Source of the DNA: a bacterium
GTDB taxonomy: Bacteria; Fidelibacterota; Marinisomatia; Marinisomatales; UBA1611
Direction of reading: 5' to 3'
DNA: 64,000 nt
NCBI GenBank assembly: GCA_004321745.1
Contig: SGYO01000007.1
Span: 26,206-90,205, forward strand
The number at the start of each line of letters is the position of its first letter. Within the stretch, counting starts at the first letter, position 1. The notes below the pieces were generated by a model. It made no database searches. It saw only the letters and a program-made list of their open reading frames with translations, and was not told the origin of the DNA. Shown piece by piece: positions 28,144-38,353 of the stretch. A program made the position numbers and the translations under genes.

Positions 28144-30090
28144 ATGTCAAAAAATAAAGTTTTTAAACCATCAGGAGATTGGATTAAAAAGTCTCATGTT
28201 GATTCGCTTGAAAAGTATGAAAAGATATATCATGATTCTGTGTCAAACCCAGATGAATTTTGGGGAACTATTGCTGATAGGTTGAAATGGTACAAAAAAT
28301 GGGATAGTGTATCGGACGTTGATTATAAAAAAGCTGATATCCAATGGTATTTAAATGGGAAGTTAAATGTTAGTTATAATTGTCTTGATCGTCATGTACA
28401 AGAGGGTAATGGAGATAAAACTGCAATAATTTGGGAAGGAAATGACCCTACAGAAGATAAAAAGTATAGTTATTCTGAATTACTAATTGAGGTAAAGAAA
28501 TTTGCGAACGTTCTTAAATCTAATGGAGTAATAAAGGGTGATAGAGTTTGTCTATATATGCAAATGATTCCTGAACTCGCCATAGCCATGCTTGCGTGTT
28601 GTAGGATAGGAGCAGTACACTCTGTGGTTTTTGGAGCATTCAGTGCTGATTCATTAAGAGATAGAATAAATGACTCATCATGTAAGATTCTCATTACACA
28701 AGATACAGGTGTAAGGGGAACAAAGGATAACATTCCAATGAAGGCTAATGCTGATAAAGCATTATTAGAGACTCCATCAATTAGTAGTGTTCTAGTTGTT
28801 AAAAGAACAGGCGTTGATGTAAAAATGATTGAGGGAAGGGATTTATGGTGGCACGAGCAAATTAGTAGTGCTAGTAATAATTGTGATCCAGAAGAAATGG
28901 ATGCTGAGGACCCATTATTCATACTTTACACCTCGGGATCGACAGGTAAACCAAAAGGGGTGTTGCATACTTCTGGTGGTTATCTTGTATATGCTTCTTA
29001 CACTCATGAAATGATTTTTGATTACCAGAAAGATGATATCTATTGGTGTACAGCAGATATTGGTTGGATTACAGGTCACTCATACATTGTGTATGGACCG
29101 ATGTCAAACGGAGCTACTACAATAATGTTTGAAGGTGTACCAAATTTTCCAGATTTTGGAAGATTTTGGGATGTAGTAGATAAACATAACGTAAACCAAT
29201 TTTACACTGCTCCCACTGCACTAAGGGCGTTGATGAAAGAGGGTAATAGTTGGGTAAAATCAAGAAACCTGAGCAGTTTAAGACTTCTTGGAACAGTAGG
29301 TGAGCCTATCAAAGAACCAGAGTGGCAGTGGTATTATGATATAGTAGGAAAAAAAAAATGTCCAATTGTTGATACTTGGTGGCAAACTGAAACGGGTGGT
29401 ATTCTCATTTCACCTCTACCAGGTGCTACACCATTAAAACCTGGATCTGCAACATTACCATTTTTTGGAGTTCAGCCTGTCTTATTAACCGATAATGGCA
29501 AAGAGATAGATGGGAATAGTGTTCAAGGGCTTCTTGCATTAAAGTCATCATGGCCTGGGCAAATGAGAACGATTTATGGAGACCATAATAGATTTTTTGA
29601 TACTTATTTTTCTCAATTTAGTGGATATTATTTTACCGGGGATGGCGCAAGAAGAGATGGTGATGGATATTATTGGATTACCGGTAGAGTTGATGACGTA
29701 TTAAATATATCAGGTCACAGAATTGGAACAGCAGAAGTTGAAGGTGCTATTGGAAAAGCTGATGGTGTTGCTGAGGCTGCTGTAGTAGGCTTTCCTCATG
29801 AAATCAAAGGTCAAGGTATATATGCTTTTGTAACGCTTATGACTGGCGAAGAAGCATCAGGTAAAAAGCTGAGTAAAATCATTGAATCAGTAGTAAAGGA
29901 TATAGGTCCCCATGCAAAACCAGATAAAATTCAATTTACTCCTGCATTGCCTAAAACACGATCTGGTAAAATTATGAGACGCATTTTAAGAAAAATAGCT
30001 GAGAAAGATACAGATAATATGGGAGATATATCGACTTTAGCTGATCCAAGTGTTGTAGAAAACCTTATTTTAGATTCGTCTCAAGTTTAA
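28144..30090 (+). CDS. acs: Acetyl-CoA synthetase (AMP-forming)
   Basis: 648 aa, full length. Activates acetate to acetyl-CoA through acetyl-AMP. The P-loop [14 protein letters not shown] is at about residue 261, [10 protein letters not shown] is the acetate/AMP site, and T-R-S-G-K-I-M-R-R near residue 606 carries the Lys that is regulated by acetylation in characterised Acs. A strong Shine-Dalgarno AAGGAG precedes the ATG. Its 3' end overlaps the convergent fusion gene by 26 nt. Confidence 0.97.
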   Translation: MSKNKVFKPSGDWIKKSHVDSLEKYEKIYHDSVSNPDEFWGTIADRLKWYKKWDSVSDVDYKKADIQWYLNGKLNVSYNCLDRHVQEGNGDKTAIIWEGNDPTEDKKYSYSELLIEVKKFANVLKSNGVIKGDRVCLYMQMIPELAIAMLACCRIGAVHSVVFGAFSADSLRDRINDSSCKILITQDTGVRGTKDNIPMKANADKALLETPSISSVLVVKRTGVDVKMIEGRDLWWHEQISSASNNCDPEEMDAEDPLFILYTSGSTGKPKGVLHTSGGYLVYASYTHEMIFDYQKDDIYWCTADIGWITGHSYIVYGPMSNGATTIMFEGVPNFPDFGRFWDVVDKHNVNQFYTAPTALRALMKEGNSWVKSRNLSSLRLLGTVGEPIKEPEWQWYYDIVGKKKCPIVDTWWQTETGGILISPLPGATPLKPGSATLPFFGVQPVLLTDNGKEIDGNSVQGLLALKSSWPGQMRTIYGDHNRFFDTYFSQFSGYYFTGDGARRDGDGYYWITGRVDDVLNISGHRIGTAEVEGAIGKADGVAEAAVVGFPHEIKGQGIYAFVTLMTGEEASGKKLSKIIESVVKDIGPHAKPDKIQFTPALPKTRSGKIMRRILRKIAEKDTDNMGDISTLADPSVVENLILDSSQV

Positions 30091-33000
30091 TATTTGCTTT
30101 TCTTATTCTAGAAGTAAGTAACTTAATTATTTGCTTCATGATATCGGCATTACTCTCCATTAATTCATAGAAAACATCCTGATTAATTTTTAATAAGACT
30201 GAATCTTCTTTGGCTATTGCATCCGCTGATCTAGTTTCGTTATCTAGGAGCGCCATTTCTCCTAGGGAAGCCCCTTTTTTTAATTCTGCAATTTCTTTTG
30301 ATCCCTTTTTAATGGAAACAAGGCCTTCAAAAACAATGAACATTGAATCTCCTGCATCACCCTCATTGAAGATTGTGCTATTTTTTTCATATGGTCTTGC
30401 TTTTGAAATTTTAGAAACTTGCGAAAGCAATTCCCCAGGGATTTCTTGAAATAGGTCAACTGTTTTTAATAAAAGTGTTTTTTCTAATATTGTAAACATA
30501 GTTTGCTCCAATTGATTTGTGTATTTTATTAATGGTACTATTGTCTTCTTGTTTGGAAAATTTTTAAAAATTTGTCCCAGTATTGGATTGTTGGCTACAT
30601 TATCCCATTCAATTTCATTAAGCAGCTCAAATTTATTTTTTATCAAACAATCAATACTTATTGCAGCTTTCCAATTATTATGTGAAATAGCCCAATTTTT
30701 TAGCCAACTCTCAAAAGGGTATTTTTCTTGTTCTTCCTTTATATCCTCTTTTTTATAATCATTTTCAGGGTCTACAATGGGCATTAAAAGTTTTCTTGAT
30801 TCTCTTGAAAAAGAAGAATCAAAAAATTCCAATATGTAAGGCAAGTCCTTATCTTCTTTGTTAATTAAAGATTTAATATGTGAATCAATCGGAGAGTTAG
30901 GAATAGTTAGAGTTACTAATTTCAATATTATGTAGAGAAGTTTTCTTTTTTCAAAATTTATTTGATCAATGATTAGTTCACTGCCTTGAGCACTCTCAGC
31001 TAATTTTTCAAGACAATAAAACCTAAAGTATTGGTCTGTATATATTTTAATATAATTATGGAAATTGCTTTCATAATCATATTCATATTCTTTCTTTTTT
31101 GCTATTTTAAGTAGTGATTCTGAAATTGCAGATGAGATTAATAAATTTTCAACATTTAAAAACTCTTTGTAGATATCTATAACAATAGCTTGATTGTATT
31201 CTGTCATGCATCTTATAATACCAATTTTTAACTTATCACTGGCTCTTAAATCTTTTAGTTGGCTAATTAATTTGGGTAGAACTAATTCTTGATTGTAAAG
31301 TCTTAGAATGTTTCTGGCATTTTGAGCACATTTTATATTTTCAAGATTTGATATAATTGCTGGTATATATTTTGTTTGCAAGCGATTACCAGCGACATTT
31401 AATGCAGATTTACTTATCTCAATTGATTTATGATTAAGAAGATCAATTAATGTTTTTTCTGGCAAAAGAGATGTTGAATCTTTTAGATAATCTAAAGCTA
31501 TTGCAGTAGTGCTTTCATCCTTTATGTCTAAGAAATTATTAAGAATAACTTTTGCTTTGATATGTTCCGGATCATGCTTGAGAATTGCAACTGATGTCGA
31601 TGCAATTTTATGAGGACTGGTGCTAAAGAGTTGATCTGATAATTCATTTAAATATTTTGTAATGGTGCTTTTATCAAAAAGTGATACCGCGATTGCTCCA
31701 ATTTGATCATCTTGCTTTGATAGTTTTAATAATAAATCTTCATCAATAAAATTGTTTTTTTCATATGCTAAAAGAAGAATTTGTTTTTTTATTTCATCGT
31801 CTTCTGATTTTAACATGCTATTTAGTTTGCTAGTCCATTTTTGCAGGTTCATATTTTTTATTAGATCTAAGGCAAACATTTGTTGATGAATATTTTTATT
31901 TTCAAGAGCTTCTTTAATAGTGGTAATTATTTGGTCATCTGTTATGTCAAATTGAATTTCGTTTAAATTAAGCTGACGATGGTTTATCGCTTTTTCAACA
32001 GCAGAGATATATTTTTTTCTAATCCTTAAATTATTTCCAAGCCAAACGACAATGATCAAAACAGCAGGAATACTTAGTAAAAATATTTGATCATCATTTA
32101 AAAATTCAAGAGCTACAATTATGTATATAATCAATCCAATAGTACCTTCAGCAATTGATTTAAAAGAGGAATCAATAATAGGCTTTGCTATTCTGGCTCT
32201 GCTTTTTGGAATTGGTGTCCAAAGCATTTCGTTTGAGGCGCTTTGAACAGAAAATTTAAAAGACTGGTCAAACAGGCGGGCGATAAATATGCTAGATAAG
32301 TTTGCAAAAACTAGAAAAGAAGCTGAACCAATTATTAGCCCCAAAGGCATAATAATTAAACCACCTAGAATACCAAATTTCTGGAGAATGAATCCGGTTA
32401 GAAAAAGCTGCATTATAAGAGTTGTACCATTTAAGTACATGTAATAGTCGCCAAAAAAAGATGCTAGCTGTTCACTAGATTGAAAGCTGTTGGCTGCGGT
32501 AATTTTGAATTGGTATTCAATGATTCTTGAACAAATAGCAGCAGCGCATACCATCACAAGAATTGATTTTAGATATGGATCTAATATTTCTTTCGTCGAA
32601 GAAAAGTCATTTTCATTAGATTTCTTTGCTGGTTTAGTAGTTCTGTGTTTGTTAAGTATCTGTGCAAATATTGGCAACAAAGCAATCATAATTATGGTAG
32701 GTATTATTAATTCTTCTGCACCATATTTATTAACAAAAGGTCTCATTAGGTATCCTGCGCTGATGCCAGCAATTGAACCACCGATGCCAATAAGGCTAAA
32801 AAGTCTTTTTGCTTGACGAGGATTAAATATTTCGCCTGCTAAAAGCCAGAATTGAAAAATTGTTATCGAGATTATCACATCAACCCATGCATAAAATATT
32901 GGTATCACAAATCCGCTAAGGTTCAAACGGATTAAAAATAATGTTATGCAAAAAAATATTGAGGAAGACCGAATCACTTGAATAAGATCTAGAGTTGAAG

Positions 33001-33202
33001 TGATTTTATTATAGATATATATGACCACAACCATTAATCCGGCAACAAGTGAAAACATAAGCGGGAGGAGTGACTTATCAAATTGGGTAAGAAAAAAAGT
33101 ATCTCTAGCGCTTGCGCCTGTTATGCTCGAACCAACAATGCAAAAGAACATCATCATTAGTATTCCTATTGGTCTTCGTTCTTCTTTTCTTAGTTTAATC
33201 AT
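30065..33202 (-). CDS. Membrane transporter-like protein with HEAT repeats and a cyclic-nucleotide-binding domain
   Basis: 1045 aa three-part protein. Residues 1-400 form about 10-12 helices resembling MFS/ATP:ADP translocase-like (NTT) proteins, with [20 protein letters not shown] near residue 120. Residues 405-850 are helical repeats of HEAT type. Residues 905-1035 are a CAP-like cNMP-binding domain with [11 protein letters not shown] and the phosphate-binding cassette [13 protein letters not shown]. Similar fusions are known in several phyla, but their function is not. It is convergent with acs and divergent from pepA (127-nt gap). Confidence 0.82.
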   Translation of the reverse strand: MIKLRKEERRPIGILMMMFFCIVGSSITGASARDTFFLTQFDKSLLPLMFSLVAGLMVVVIYIYNKITSTLDLIQVIRSSSIFFCITLFLIRLNLSGFVIPIFYAWVDVIISITIFQFWLLAGEIFNPRQAKRLFSLIGIGGSIAGISAGYLMRPFVNKYGAEELIIPTIIMIALLPIFAQILNKHRTTKPAKKSNENDFSSTKEILDPYLKSILVMVCAAAICSRIIEYQFKITAANSFQSSEQLASFFGDYYMYLNGTTLIMQLFLTGFILQKFGILGGLIIMPLGLIIGSASFLVFANLSSIFIARLFDQSFKFSVQSASNEMLWTPIPKSRARIAKPIIDSSFKSIAEGTIGLIIYIIVALEFLNDDQIFLLSIPAVLIIVVWLGNNLRIRKKYISAVEKAINHRQLNLNEIQFDITDDQIITTIKEALENKNIHQQMFALDLIKNMNLQKWTSKLNSMLKSEDDEIKKQILLLAYEKNNFIDEDLLLKLSKQDDQIGAIAVSLFDKSTITKYLNELSDQLFSTSPHKIASTSVAILKHDPEHIKAKVILNNFLDIKDESTTAIALDYLKDSTSLLPEKTLIDLLNHKSIEISKSALNVAGNRLQTKYIPAIISNLENIKCAQNARNILRLYNQELVLPKLISQLKDLRASDKLKIGIIRCMTEYNQAIVIDIYKEFLNVENLLISSAISESLLKIAKKKEYEYDYESNFHNYIKIYTDQYFRFYCLEKLAESAQGSELIIDQINFEKRKLLYIILKLVTLTIPNSPIDSHIKSLINKEDKDLPYILEFFDSSFSRESRKLLMPIVDPENDYKKEDIKEEQEKYPFESWLKNWAISHNNWKAAISIDCLIKNKFELLNEIEWDNVANNPILGQIFKNFPNKKTIVPLIKYTNQLEQTMFTILEKTLLLKTVDLFQEIPGELLSQVSKISKARPYEKNSTIFNEGDAGDSMFIVFEGLVSIKKGSKEIAELKKGASLGEMALLDNETRSADAIAKEDSVLLKINQDVFYELMESNADIMKQIIKLLTSRIRKANIKLETNLK

Positions 33203-33329
33203 AGTTTGATAAAATTTTATGTAATGAATTCTTCATTCATTTAAATGTCAATGGTTTGTTTGTAATGAGAAATTACAAATAGTAATTTCCACATAGAAAT
33301 TTGATTAAAAATTAGAACAAGGAAAGTAA

Positions 33330-34787
33330 ATGTCACATCATCCGAAAATAAGCATTATTAAAAATTTAACAACTAGCTCATCAAGCGATATTGTTTTTAT
33401 AGGTATTTATAAAGATAAAACTTTAACTCCAAGTGGGAAAAATTTAAGCACTGATATTAGATCAGGATTTGATAGCGGCATAAAAAGTGGAGATGTAAAA
33501 GGCAAAACTGGTGAATTAAATTTTTTCTATGTAGATGGTCGCAAATATGCATTAGTAGGACTAGGGAGCAAATCTAAAATAAATGCTGAAAAAATAAGAA
33601 TTGCTTCTGGTTCTGCAATCAGGTCAGCAATATCAAAAAAAGCAAAAACTATTACATTAGATTGTTTCTGCTCTGAAATTGACAGTTGTCAGCCTATGGG
33701 TGAAGGTATTGCGCTTGGAGGCTATGAATATAATGATCTGAAAACCATGGATGATAAAAGTTTCAGTATCAGTGAAATAGAAGTTGTCAACGCAAATGAA
33801 GATCAATTAAATGATGGAATTGTAATAGGTCAAGCTGTTTGTTTTGCTAGAGACCTTGGAAATCGTCCTGGAAATGTTGCCACTCCAACTCATTTAGCAA
33901 ATGCCGCCAAAGATATATCCGAGGCTGGAAATATAGATATAAAGGTATTTGACAGAGATGAATTTACTGAAATGGGGATGGGCGGTTTAGCTGGTGTTGC
34001 ACAGGGCACGGATGAGCCTCCTAAATTTATCATTCTTGAGTACAACAATGGTGGTGAGAAAAAACCAAAAGTTCTAGTCGGTAAAGGATTGACCTTTGAT
34101 TCAGGTGGGATTTCAATTAAGCCTGCAGCAAAAATGGATCAAATGAAATATGATATGTGTGGATCAGCGGTGGTTCTAGGCGTATTTCATGCTCTTTCTA
34201 AACTAAAACCGGAGATTAATGTTGTAGGTATCATACCTTCTACAGAAAACCTTAGTGGATCTAGAGCTGTAAAACCTGGAGATGTACTAACTGCTTATAA
34301 TGGTAAAACAATCGAAGTGTTAAATACAGATGCAGAAGGAAGATTGATTTTAGCAGATGGATTATCTTATGCATCTAAGCATTACGACCCTGAATATATT
34401 TTAGACTTTGCCACATTAACGGGCGCAATTGTTGTGACTTTGGGTCATATCGCTACAGGTATAATGGGTAATGATGATAAGCTAATGGAAGAAGTAAAAA
34501 ATTCCTCTAAGAAAACTGGAGAGAAAGTTTGGGAACTTCCATTATGGCCTGAATATTGTAAACAGATAAAAAGTGATGTTGCAGATATAAAAAATATGGG
34601 CTCAGCTGGACAAGCTGGTTCGATAGCAGCTGGCGCTTTTTTAAAAGAATTTGTCGAGAAAAATATACCTTGGGTTCATTTTGACATTGCAGGTACAGCT
34701 TGGGGTGCAAAACCATCGAGTATTAATCCAAAAGGAAGCGCAACCGGAGTGGCTATCAGGCTTGTTCTTGACATGCTAGGAAAATAA
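33330..34787 (+). CDS. pepA: Leucyl aminopeptidase (M17)
   Basis: 485 aa, full length. The catalytic C-terminal domain has V-G-K-G-L-T-F-D-S-G-G-I-S-I-K-P (metal-binding Lys and Asp) and N-T-D-A-E-G-R-L (about residues 332-339), the M17 signature with the two-metal site and the bicarbonate-binding Arg. Removes N-terminal residues from peptides in the cytoplasm. AAGGAAAG just upstream serves as the Shine-Dalgarno. Confidence 0.96.
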   Translation: MSHHPKISIIKNLTTSSSSDIVFIGIYKDKTLTPSGKNLSTDIRSGFDSGIKSGDVKGKTGELNFFYVDGRKYALVGLGSKSKINAEKIRIASGSAIRSAISKKAKTITLDCFCSEIDSCQPMGEGIALGGYEYNDLKTMDDKSFSISEIEVVNANEDQLNDGIVIGQAVCFARDLGNRPGNVATPTHLANAAKDISEAGNIDIKVFDRDEFTEMGMGGLAGVAQGTDEPPKFIILEYNNGGEKKPKVLVGKGLTFDSGGISIKPAAKMDQMKYDMCGSAVVLGVFHALSKLKPEINVVGIIPSTENLSGSRAVKPGDVLTAYNGKTIEVLNTDAEGRLILADGLSYASKHYDPEYILDFATLTGAIVVTLGHIATGIMGNDDKLMEEVKNSSKKTGEKVWELPLWPEYCKQIKSDVADIKNMGSAGQAGSIAAGAFLKEFVEKNIPWVHFDIAGTAWGAKPSSINPKGSATGVAIRLVLDMLGK

Positions 34788-34882
34788 TTACTATAAACAT
34801 ATGTGTTTTTTTACGGGCTAGTTGTAAAAATTAGTATTAATCTTCCTATATTCTTTTCCATGTAGATTAATTAAATTTAAAA

Positions 34883-35242
34883 ATGTCGACAGCCACTCTC
34901 ACAACTTCTGTTGAAAAAATACAGCCTACAGCTATCATTAAGCTTGATGGTCCATTGAACGATTTTCATGCAAAGGAATTAATTGGAATCATTGATGATT
35001 TGCTACCACAAAATTTTGTGCATTTTATCATCAATTTTGATAAATGTATCGAAGTCAATAACTATGGCGTTTCAGTGCTTATTAGCTTAATTAGTTCTAT
35101 AAATGCCAAGCAAGGGAAGTTGATCTTTACAAAAGTTGATGCACATCTAGAAAAAAAATTAAAAATGATGGGCCTTGCTGCATATGCAGAATTTTACTCC
35201 GAAGATAAAGTTGCCTTAGAAAGTCTAATTCAAAAACTATAA
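34883..35242 (+). CDS. STAS-domain protein (anti-anti-sigma factor-like)
   Basis: 119 aa, a single STAS domain. In SpoIIAA/RsbV the phospho-acceptor lies in D-S-S-G; here the aligned segment is E-V-N-N-Y61-G-V-S64-V-L, so Tyr takes the position of the phosphorylated Ser. The fold otherwise appears intact (F-I-I-N-F-D-K-C, K-L-I-F-T-K-V). It precedes a SpoIIE-type phosphatase by 12 nt, the arrangement of a partner-switching module, but neither an HPK kinase (RsbW-type) nor a sigma factor is nearby. Confidence 0.82.
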   Translation: MSTATLTTSVEKIQPTAIIKLDGPLNDFHAKELIGIIDDLLPQNFVHFIINFDKCIEVNNYGVSVLISLISSINAKQGKLIFTKVDAHLEKKLKMMGLAAYAEFYSEDKVALESLIQKL

Positions 35243-35254
35243 GTCCTAATAAAT

Positions 35255-38233
35255 ATGAATATAAAACCTCGATTGACCATTTACATTATCTCTTGCTTAA
35301 CTATTTTATTTTCAAACCCTAACAAAGGTATTTGGGAGCAATATGATTACAATAGTGGAATTTCAAGTAACTATATCTTTGACGTTGAAAAGGATAAGCA
35401 GGATAGAATTTGGGTGAGCACTCAAAATGGAATTACCCTTATTGATGGTGAAAAAACAAAAAAGTATGGCCTTTCTAATGGATTACCTGCTACTAATATT
35501 GTAAAAATAGTAAGTCTAAATGATATTATATATGCTGCTACCTCTAATAAAGGTGTCTACTTTTTAAGCGAAGGCGACACGTTTAAAAAAGCAGAATTCA
35601 TCCAAGGTGATAAAGTTTATACCATGAATGCTGTGGAGTCAAAGTTATTTATATCCACAAAATTAGAGAATGTTCTTTATGATGGCAGTAAGGCTTCTTT
35701 TATGGGCAATGGATTTCCGAAAGCTAAGATTAGAGATGTTTATGTTAATAATGGAAAAACAGTTTATTTAGCAGACAATAAAGTCATTTACAAAAAAGGT
35801 AATAAATATGTTGTTGAAAACATAGACTTTGAAAGCAGTAAGGCGAAAATAAAAAGTTATTATAGTTTTAATGGAATAGAGCACTTTGGAACGAGTAAGG
35901 GTCTCTGGAGCAGATCAAAAAACGAAAAACTTAAACTTATAAAAAATATAAATGTTCTTTCTTTAGAGCATAATCGATCAAACACTCTTTATGTTGGAAC
36001 TAAAAAGGGTATGTACTATCTAAAAAACGGGAAATTATCCAGGTACAGCCCTAATACACTTAAATCAAAAGATTTTAATAAAATTCCTGTAAATGATATT
36101 GAGTTCATTGATAAGTATGAAATTTGGTACGCAACATTCGGGCAGGGTTTATTCCTTCAGGATCTGGGTACTATTCAAAATTTTGACCAAAATGATGGGC
36201 TTAAATCTGGTGGAATGGTATTTGATATGGTTAATTGGAAGGGAAAAACGTATATAGCAACCAAAAACGGATTGTTTGTTTTTTCTGGTGGAAATATATC
36301 AAAGCACTATAAAAAAGAACAGGGATTACCTTCCAATATTATCCTTGATATGGATACCTATGATGGTCTTGATTTTATTTGGCTTGCAACATCAAATGGC
36401 ATTTCTAAATTTGATGGAACTAGTTTTATAAATTATTCAAAAAATTTAGGGTTGCCTGCAAAATTAGTCACCGCAATTCACGTTGATAGAATTAAGAGTA
36501 ATACTGTATGGACTGGTTCTGAAAAATCTGGCTTGACTCGTTTTGATGATAATGGGTTTTTTAATTTTGCCACACAGGATGGCCTTCCCTCAAACTCAAT
36601 TAGAGATATCACCCAATCTAAAAACGGTGATTTAATTATAGCCTGCTATAATGCTGGTGTGGTTAAGTACGATGGGAAAACTTTTAAACTGTTTAATAAC
36701 GGACTTGCGGATAAGCGAGTAATTTTAGTCACTAATGGACCTGATGGCTCTATTTGGGCAGGAACTGAATCAGCGGGGGTTGGAGTTTTAAATGATGATC
36801 AATTCAAAATGGTTATTGATGCAGATGGTTTAGGGCATAATGAAATATTCTCTTTGCATTATGATGGCAAAAGAATGTGGGCCGGCACTTTCGGTGGTGG
36901 AGTAAGTTGTTTTAGTGATGATTTATGGTATACGATGAGTCAAGCTGATGGATTGGCAAGTAGTAATGTTGGTGCAATAACATCATTAAAGGGAAAAATT
37001 CTCTTAGGTGGGAATAACGGATTATCAATTTTTGAAGAGAACGATGCTCAGTTTGGTTTGAAATTTGATAAGATTCTAACACCGAAAGCAGAGATTCCTT
37101 TTCAAGCCTCTTTGAGCACAATGTCAGGAATTATTAAAGATAGATTTTTTATGACAGCAAATGCAATGGTTTATAATCCTGCAGATGCTCAAGTAAGATA
37201 TAGATATAAAACTATAAAAGATGGTGAGGCTTCTAGCTGGTCAAAACCTCAATTATCATCACAAATTTTATTTGTTCCAAACGAAGTAGGTAATTTTCAA
37301 TTCCAAGTTCAAGCTATTGATAACCGTTTGCGGAACTCAAAGATTGTTACGCTCCCATTTTCTATCTCAAGAGTTTGGTACTTAGACCCAAAAACTGCAG
37401 TTCCTTTTTGGGGAGGTATTTTGGTACTAATAGGTTTCTCAATAGTTAATTATATTAACTACCGTAAGAAAAGTAAAGAAGCAAAAGACCTTAGAGATGC
37501 TGAAATTGCCCGACAACAAGCTGAAATGGAGGAGGCAAGAGAATTTCAACAGGCGATGCTTCCAAAGGAAATGCCATCGACAGATGATTATGAAATGGTT
37601 GGTTTTCAACAGACAGCTACAGAGGTAGGTGGAGATTTTTTTGATTTTATGCAGAAAGAGGACGGTGGATGGGTCGCAATATGTGGCGATGCTACAGGTC
37701 ACGGCCTAACTTCTGGTAATGTAGTATCAATTACAAAAACTGCAATGAGTTCATTAGTTGATGAAGCTCCTGTACCAACTTTAGATTCGCTTAATGATAC
37801 ATTATTAAAAATGAATATTGGATTAAACAGAATGTGTTTGAACATTGCAAATATAGGAAAAGATTCAATTAGGTTTTCTTCAGCGGGAATGCCGCCAGCA
37901 TATTATTATTCTGCTGAAAAAGGCGAGTTAGAGGAAATCTTAGTTGGTGCTCTTCCTCTTGGGTCGCTACCTGGCGCAATGCACATGGAACAAGAAATTT
38001 CTTTTAAAAATAGTGGTGATATTATTGTAATGATGTCTGATGGATTGCCGGAAGCTGAGAATGGAAATAAGGAGATGGTTGGCTATGAAAGGACTGAAGA
38101 GAGGATAAGGGAATTATCTGATAAATCAGCTGAAGAAATTAAAAATGGATTAGTTGAACTATGTGATACTTGGTTAAAAGGAAATGCTGAGCTTCAAGAT
38201 GATATGACTTTTGTCATTATTAAGAAAAAATAA
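35255..38233 (+). CDS. Beta-propeller sensor with SpoIIE/RsbU-type phosphatase output
   Basis: 992 aa. A signal/anchor is followed by about 14 two-component-regulator propeller (Reg_prop) repeats with recurring G-L-P-x-N/S and I-W-x-x-T motifs (about 30-610), a Y_Y_Y-like domain, one membrane helix (about 713-735), a short coiled coil and a PP2C-like SpoIIE domain. The metal residues of G-G-D-F-F-D-F (about 792), G-D-A-T-G-H-G (about 811), S-D-G-L-P-E-A (about 928) and D-D-M-T-F-V-I (about 982) are intact. It probably senses a periplasmic ligand and dephosphorylates a STAS partner. Confidence 0.9.
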   Translation: MNIKPRLTIYIISCLTILFSNPNKGIWEQYDYNSGISSNYIFDVEKDKQDRIWVSTQNGITLIDGEKTKKYGLSNGLPATNIVKIVSLNDIIYAATSNKGVYFLSEGDTFKKAEFIQGDKVYTMNAVESKLFISTKLENVLYDGSKASFMGNGFPKAKIRDVYVNNGKTVYLADNKVIYKKGNKYVVENIDFESSKAKIKSYYSFNGIEHFGTSKGLWSRSKNEKLKLIKNINVLSLEHNRSNTLYVGTKKGMYYLKNGKLSRYSPNTLKSKDFNKIPVNDIEFIDKYEIWYATFGQGLFLQDLGTIQNFDQNDGLKSGGMVFDMVNWKGKTYIATKNGLFVFSGGNISKHYKKEQGLPSNIILDMDTYDGLDFIWLATSNGISKFDGTSFINYSKNLGLPAKLVTAIHVDRIKSNTVWTGSEKSGLTRFDDNGFFNFATQDGLPSNSIRDITQSKNGDLIIACYNAGVVKYDGKTFKLFNNGLADKRVILVTNGPDGSIWAGTESAGVGVLNDDQFKMVIDADGLGHNEIFSLHYDGKRMWAGTFGGGVSCFSDDLWYTMSQADGLASSNVGAITSLKGKILLGGNNGLSIFEENDAQFGLKFDKILTPKAEIPFQASLSTMSGIIKDRFFMTANAMVYNPADAQVRYRYKTIKDGEASSWSKPQLSSQILFVPNEVGNFQFQVQAIDNRLRNSKIVTLPFSISRVWYLDPKTAVPFWGGILVLIGFSIVNYINYRKKSKEAKDLRDAEIARQQAEMEEAREFQQAMLPKEMPSTDDYEMVGFQQTATEVGGDFFDFMQKEDGGWVAICGDATGHGLTSGNVVSITKTAMSSLVDEAPVPTLDSLNDTLLKMNIGLNRMCLNIANIGKDSIRFSSAGMPPAYYYSAEKGELEEILVGALPLGSLPGAMHMEQEISFKNSGDIIVMMSDGLPEAENGNKEMVGYERTEERIRELSDKSAEEIKNGLVELCDTWLKGNAELQDDMTFVIIKKK

Positions 38234-38265
38234 TTTTAAAAAAATAAAAATTTTTTTTTAAAATA
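38233..38265 (+). terminator. Possible A/T-only terminator hairpin
   Basis: An A-run/T-run inverted repeat directly after the SpoIIE gene stop can fold into an A-U hairpin followed by further Ts. No G-C pairs support it, so it is weak. Confidence 0.25.
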
Positions 38266-38353
38266 TTAAAATTTTTATCTAATTAATTGTAATGTTTTCA
38301 CATATTAAATAAATTAGATTTACTCACAAATAAAATATAAGAGAGAGTAACTT

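Noticed and set aside
28470..28922. 150-residue antisense ORF within acs
   Set aside because: Opposite-strand shadow of a highly conserved coding region, with no Shine-Dalgarno and no recognisable domain.
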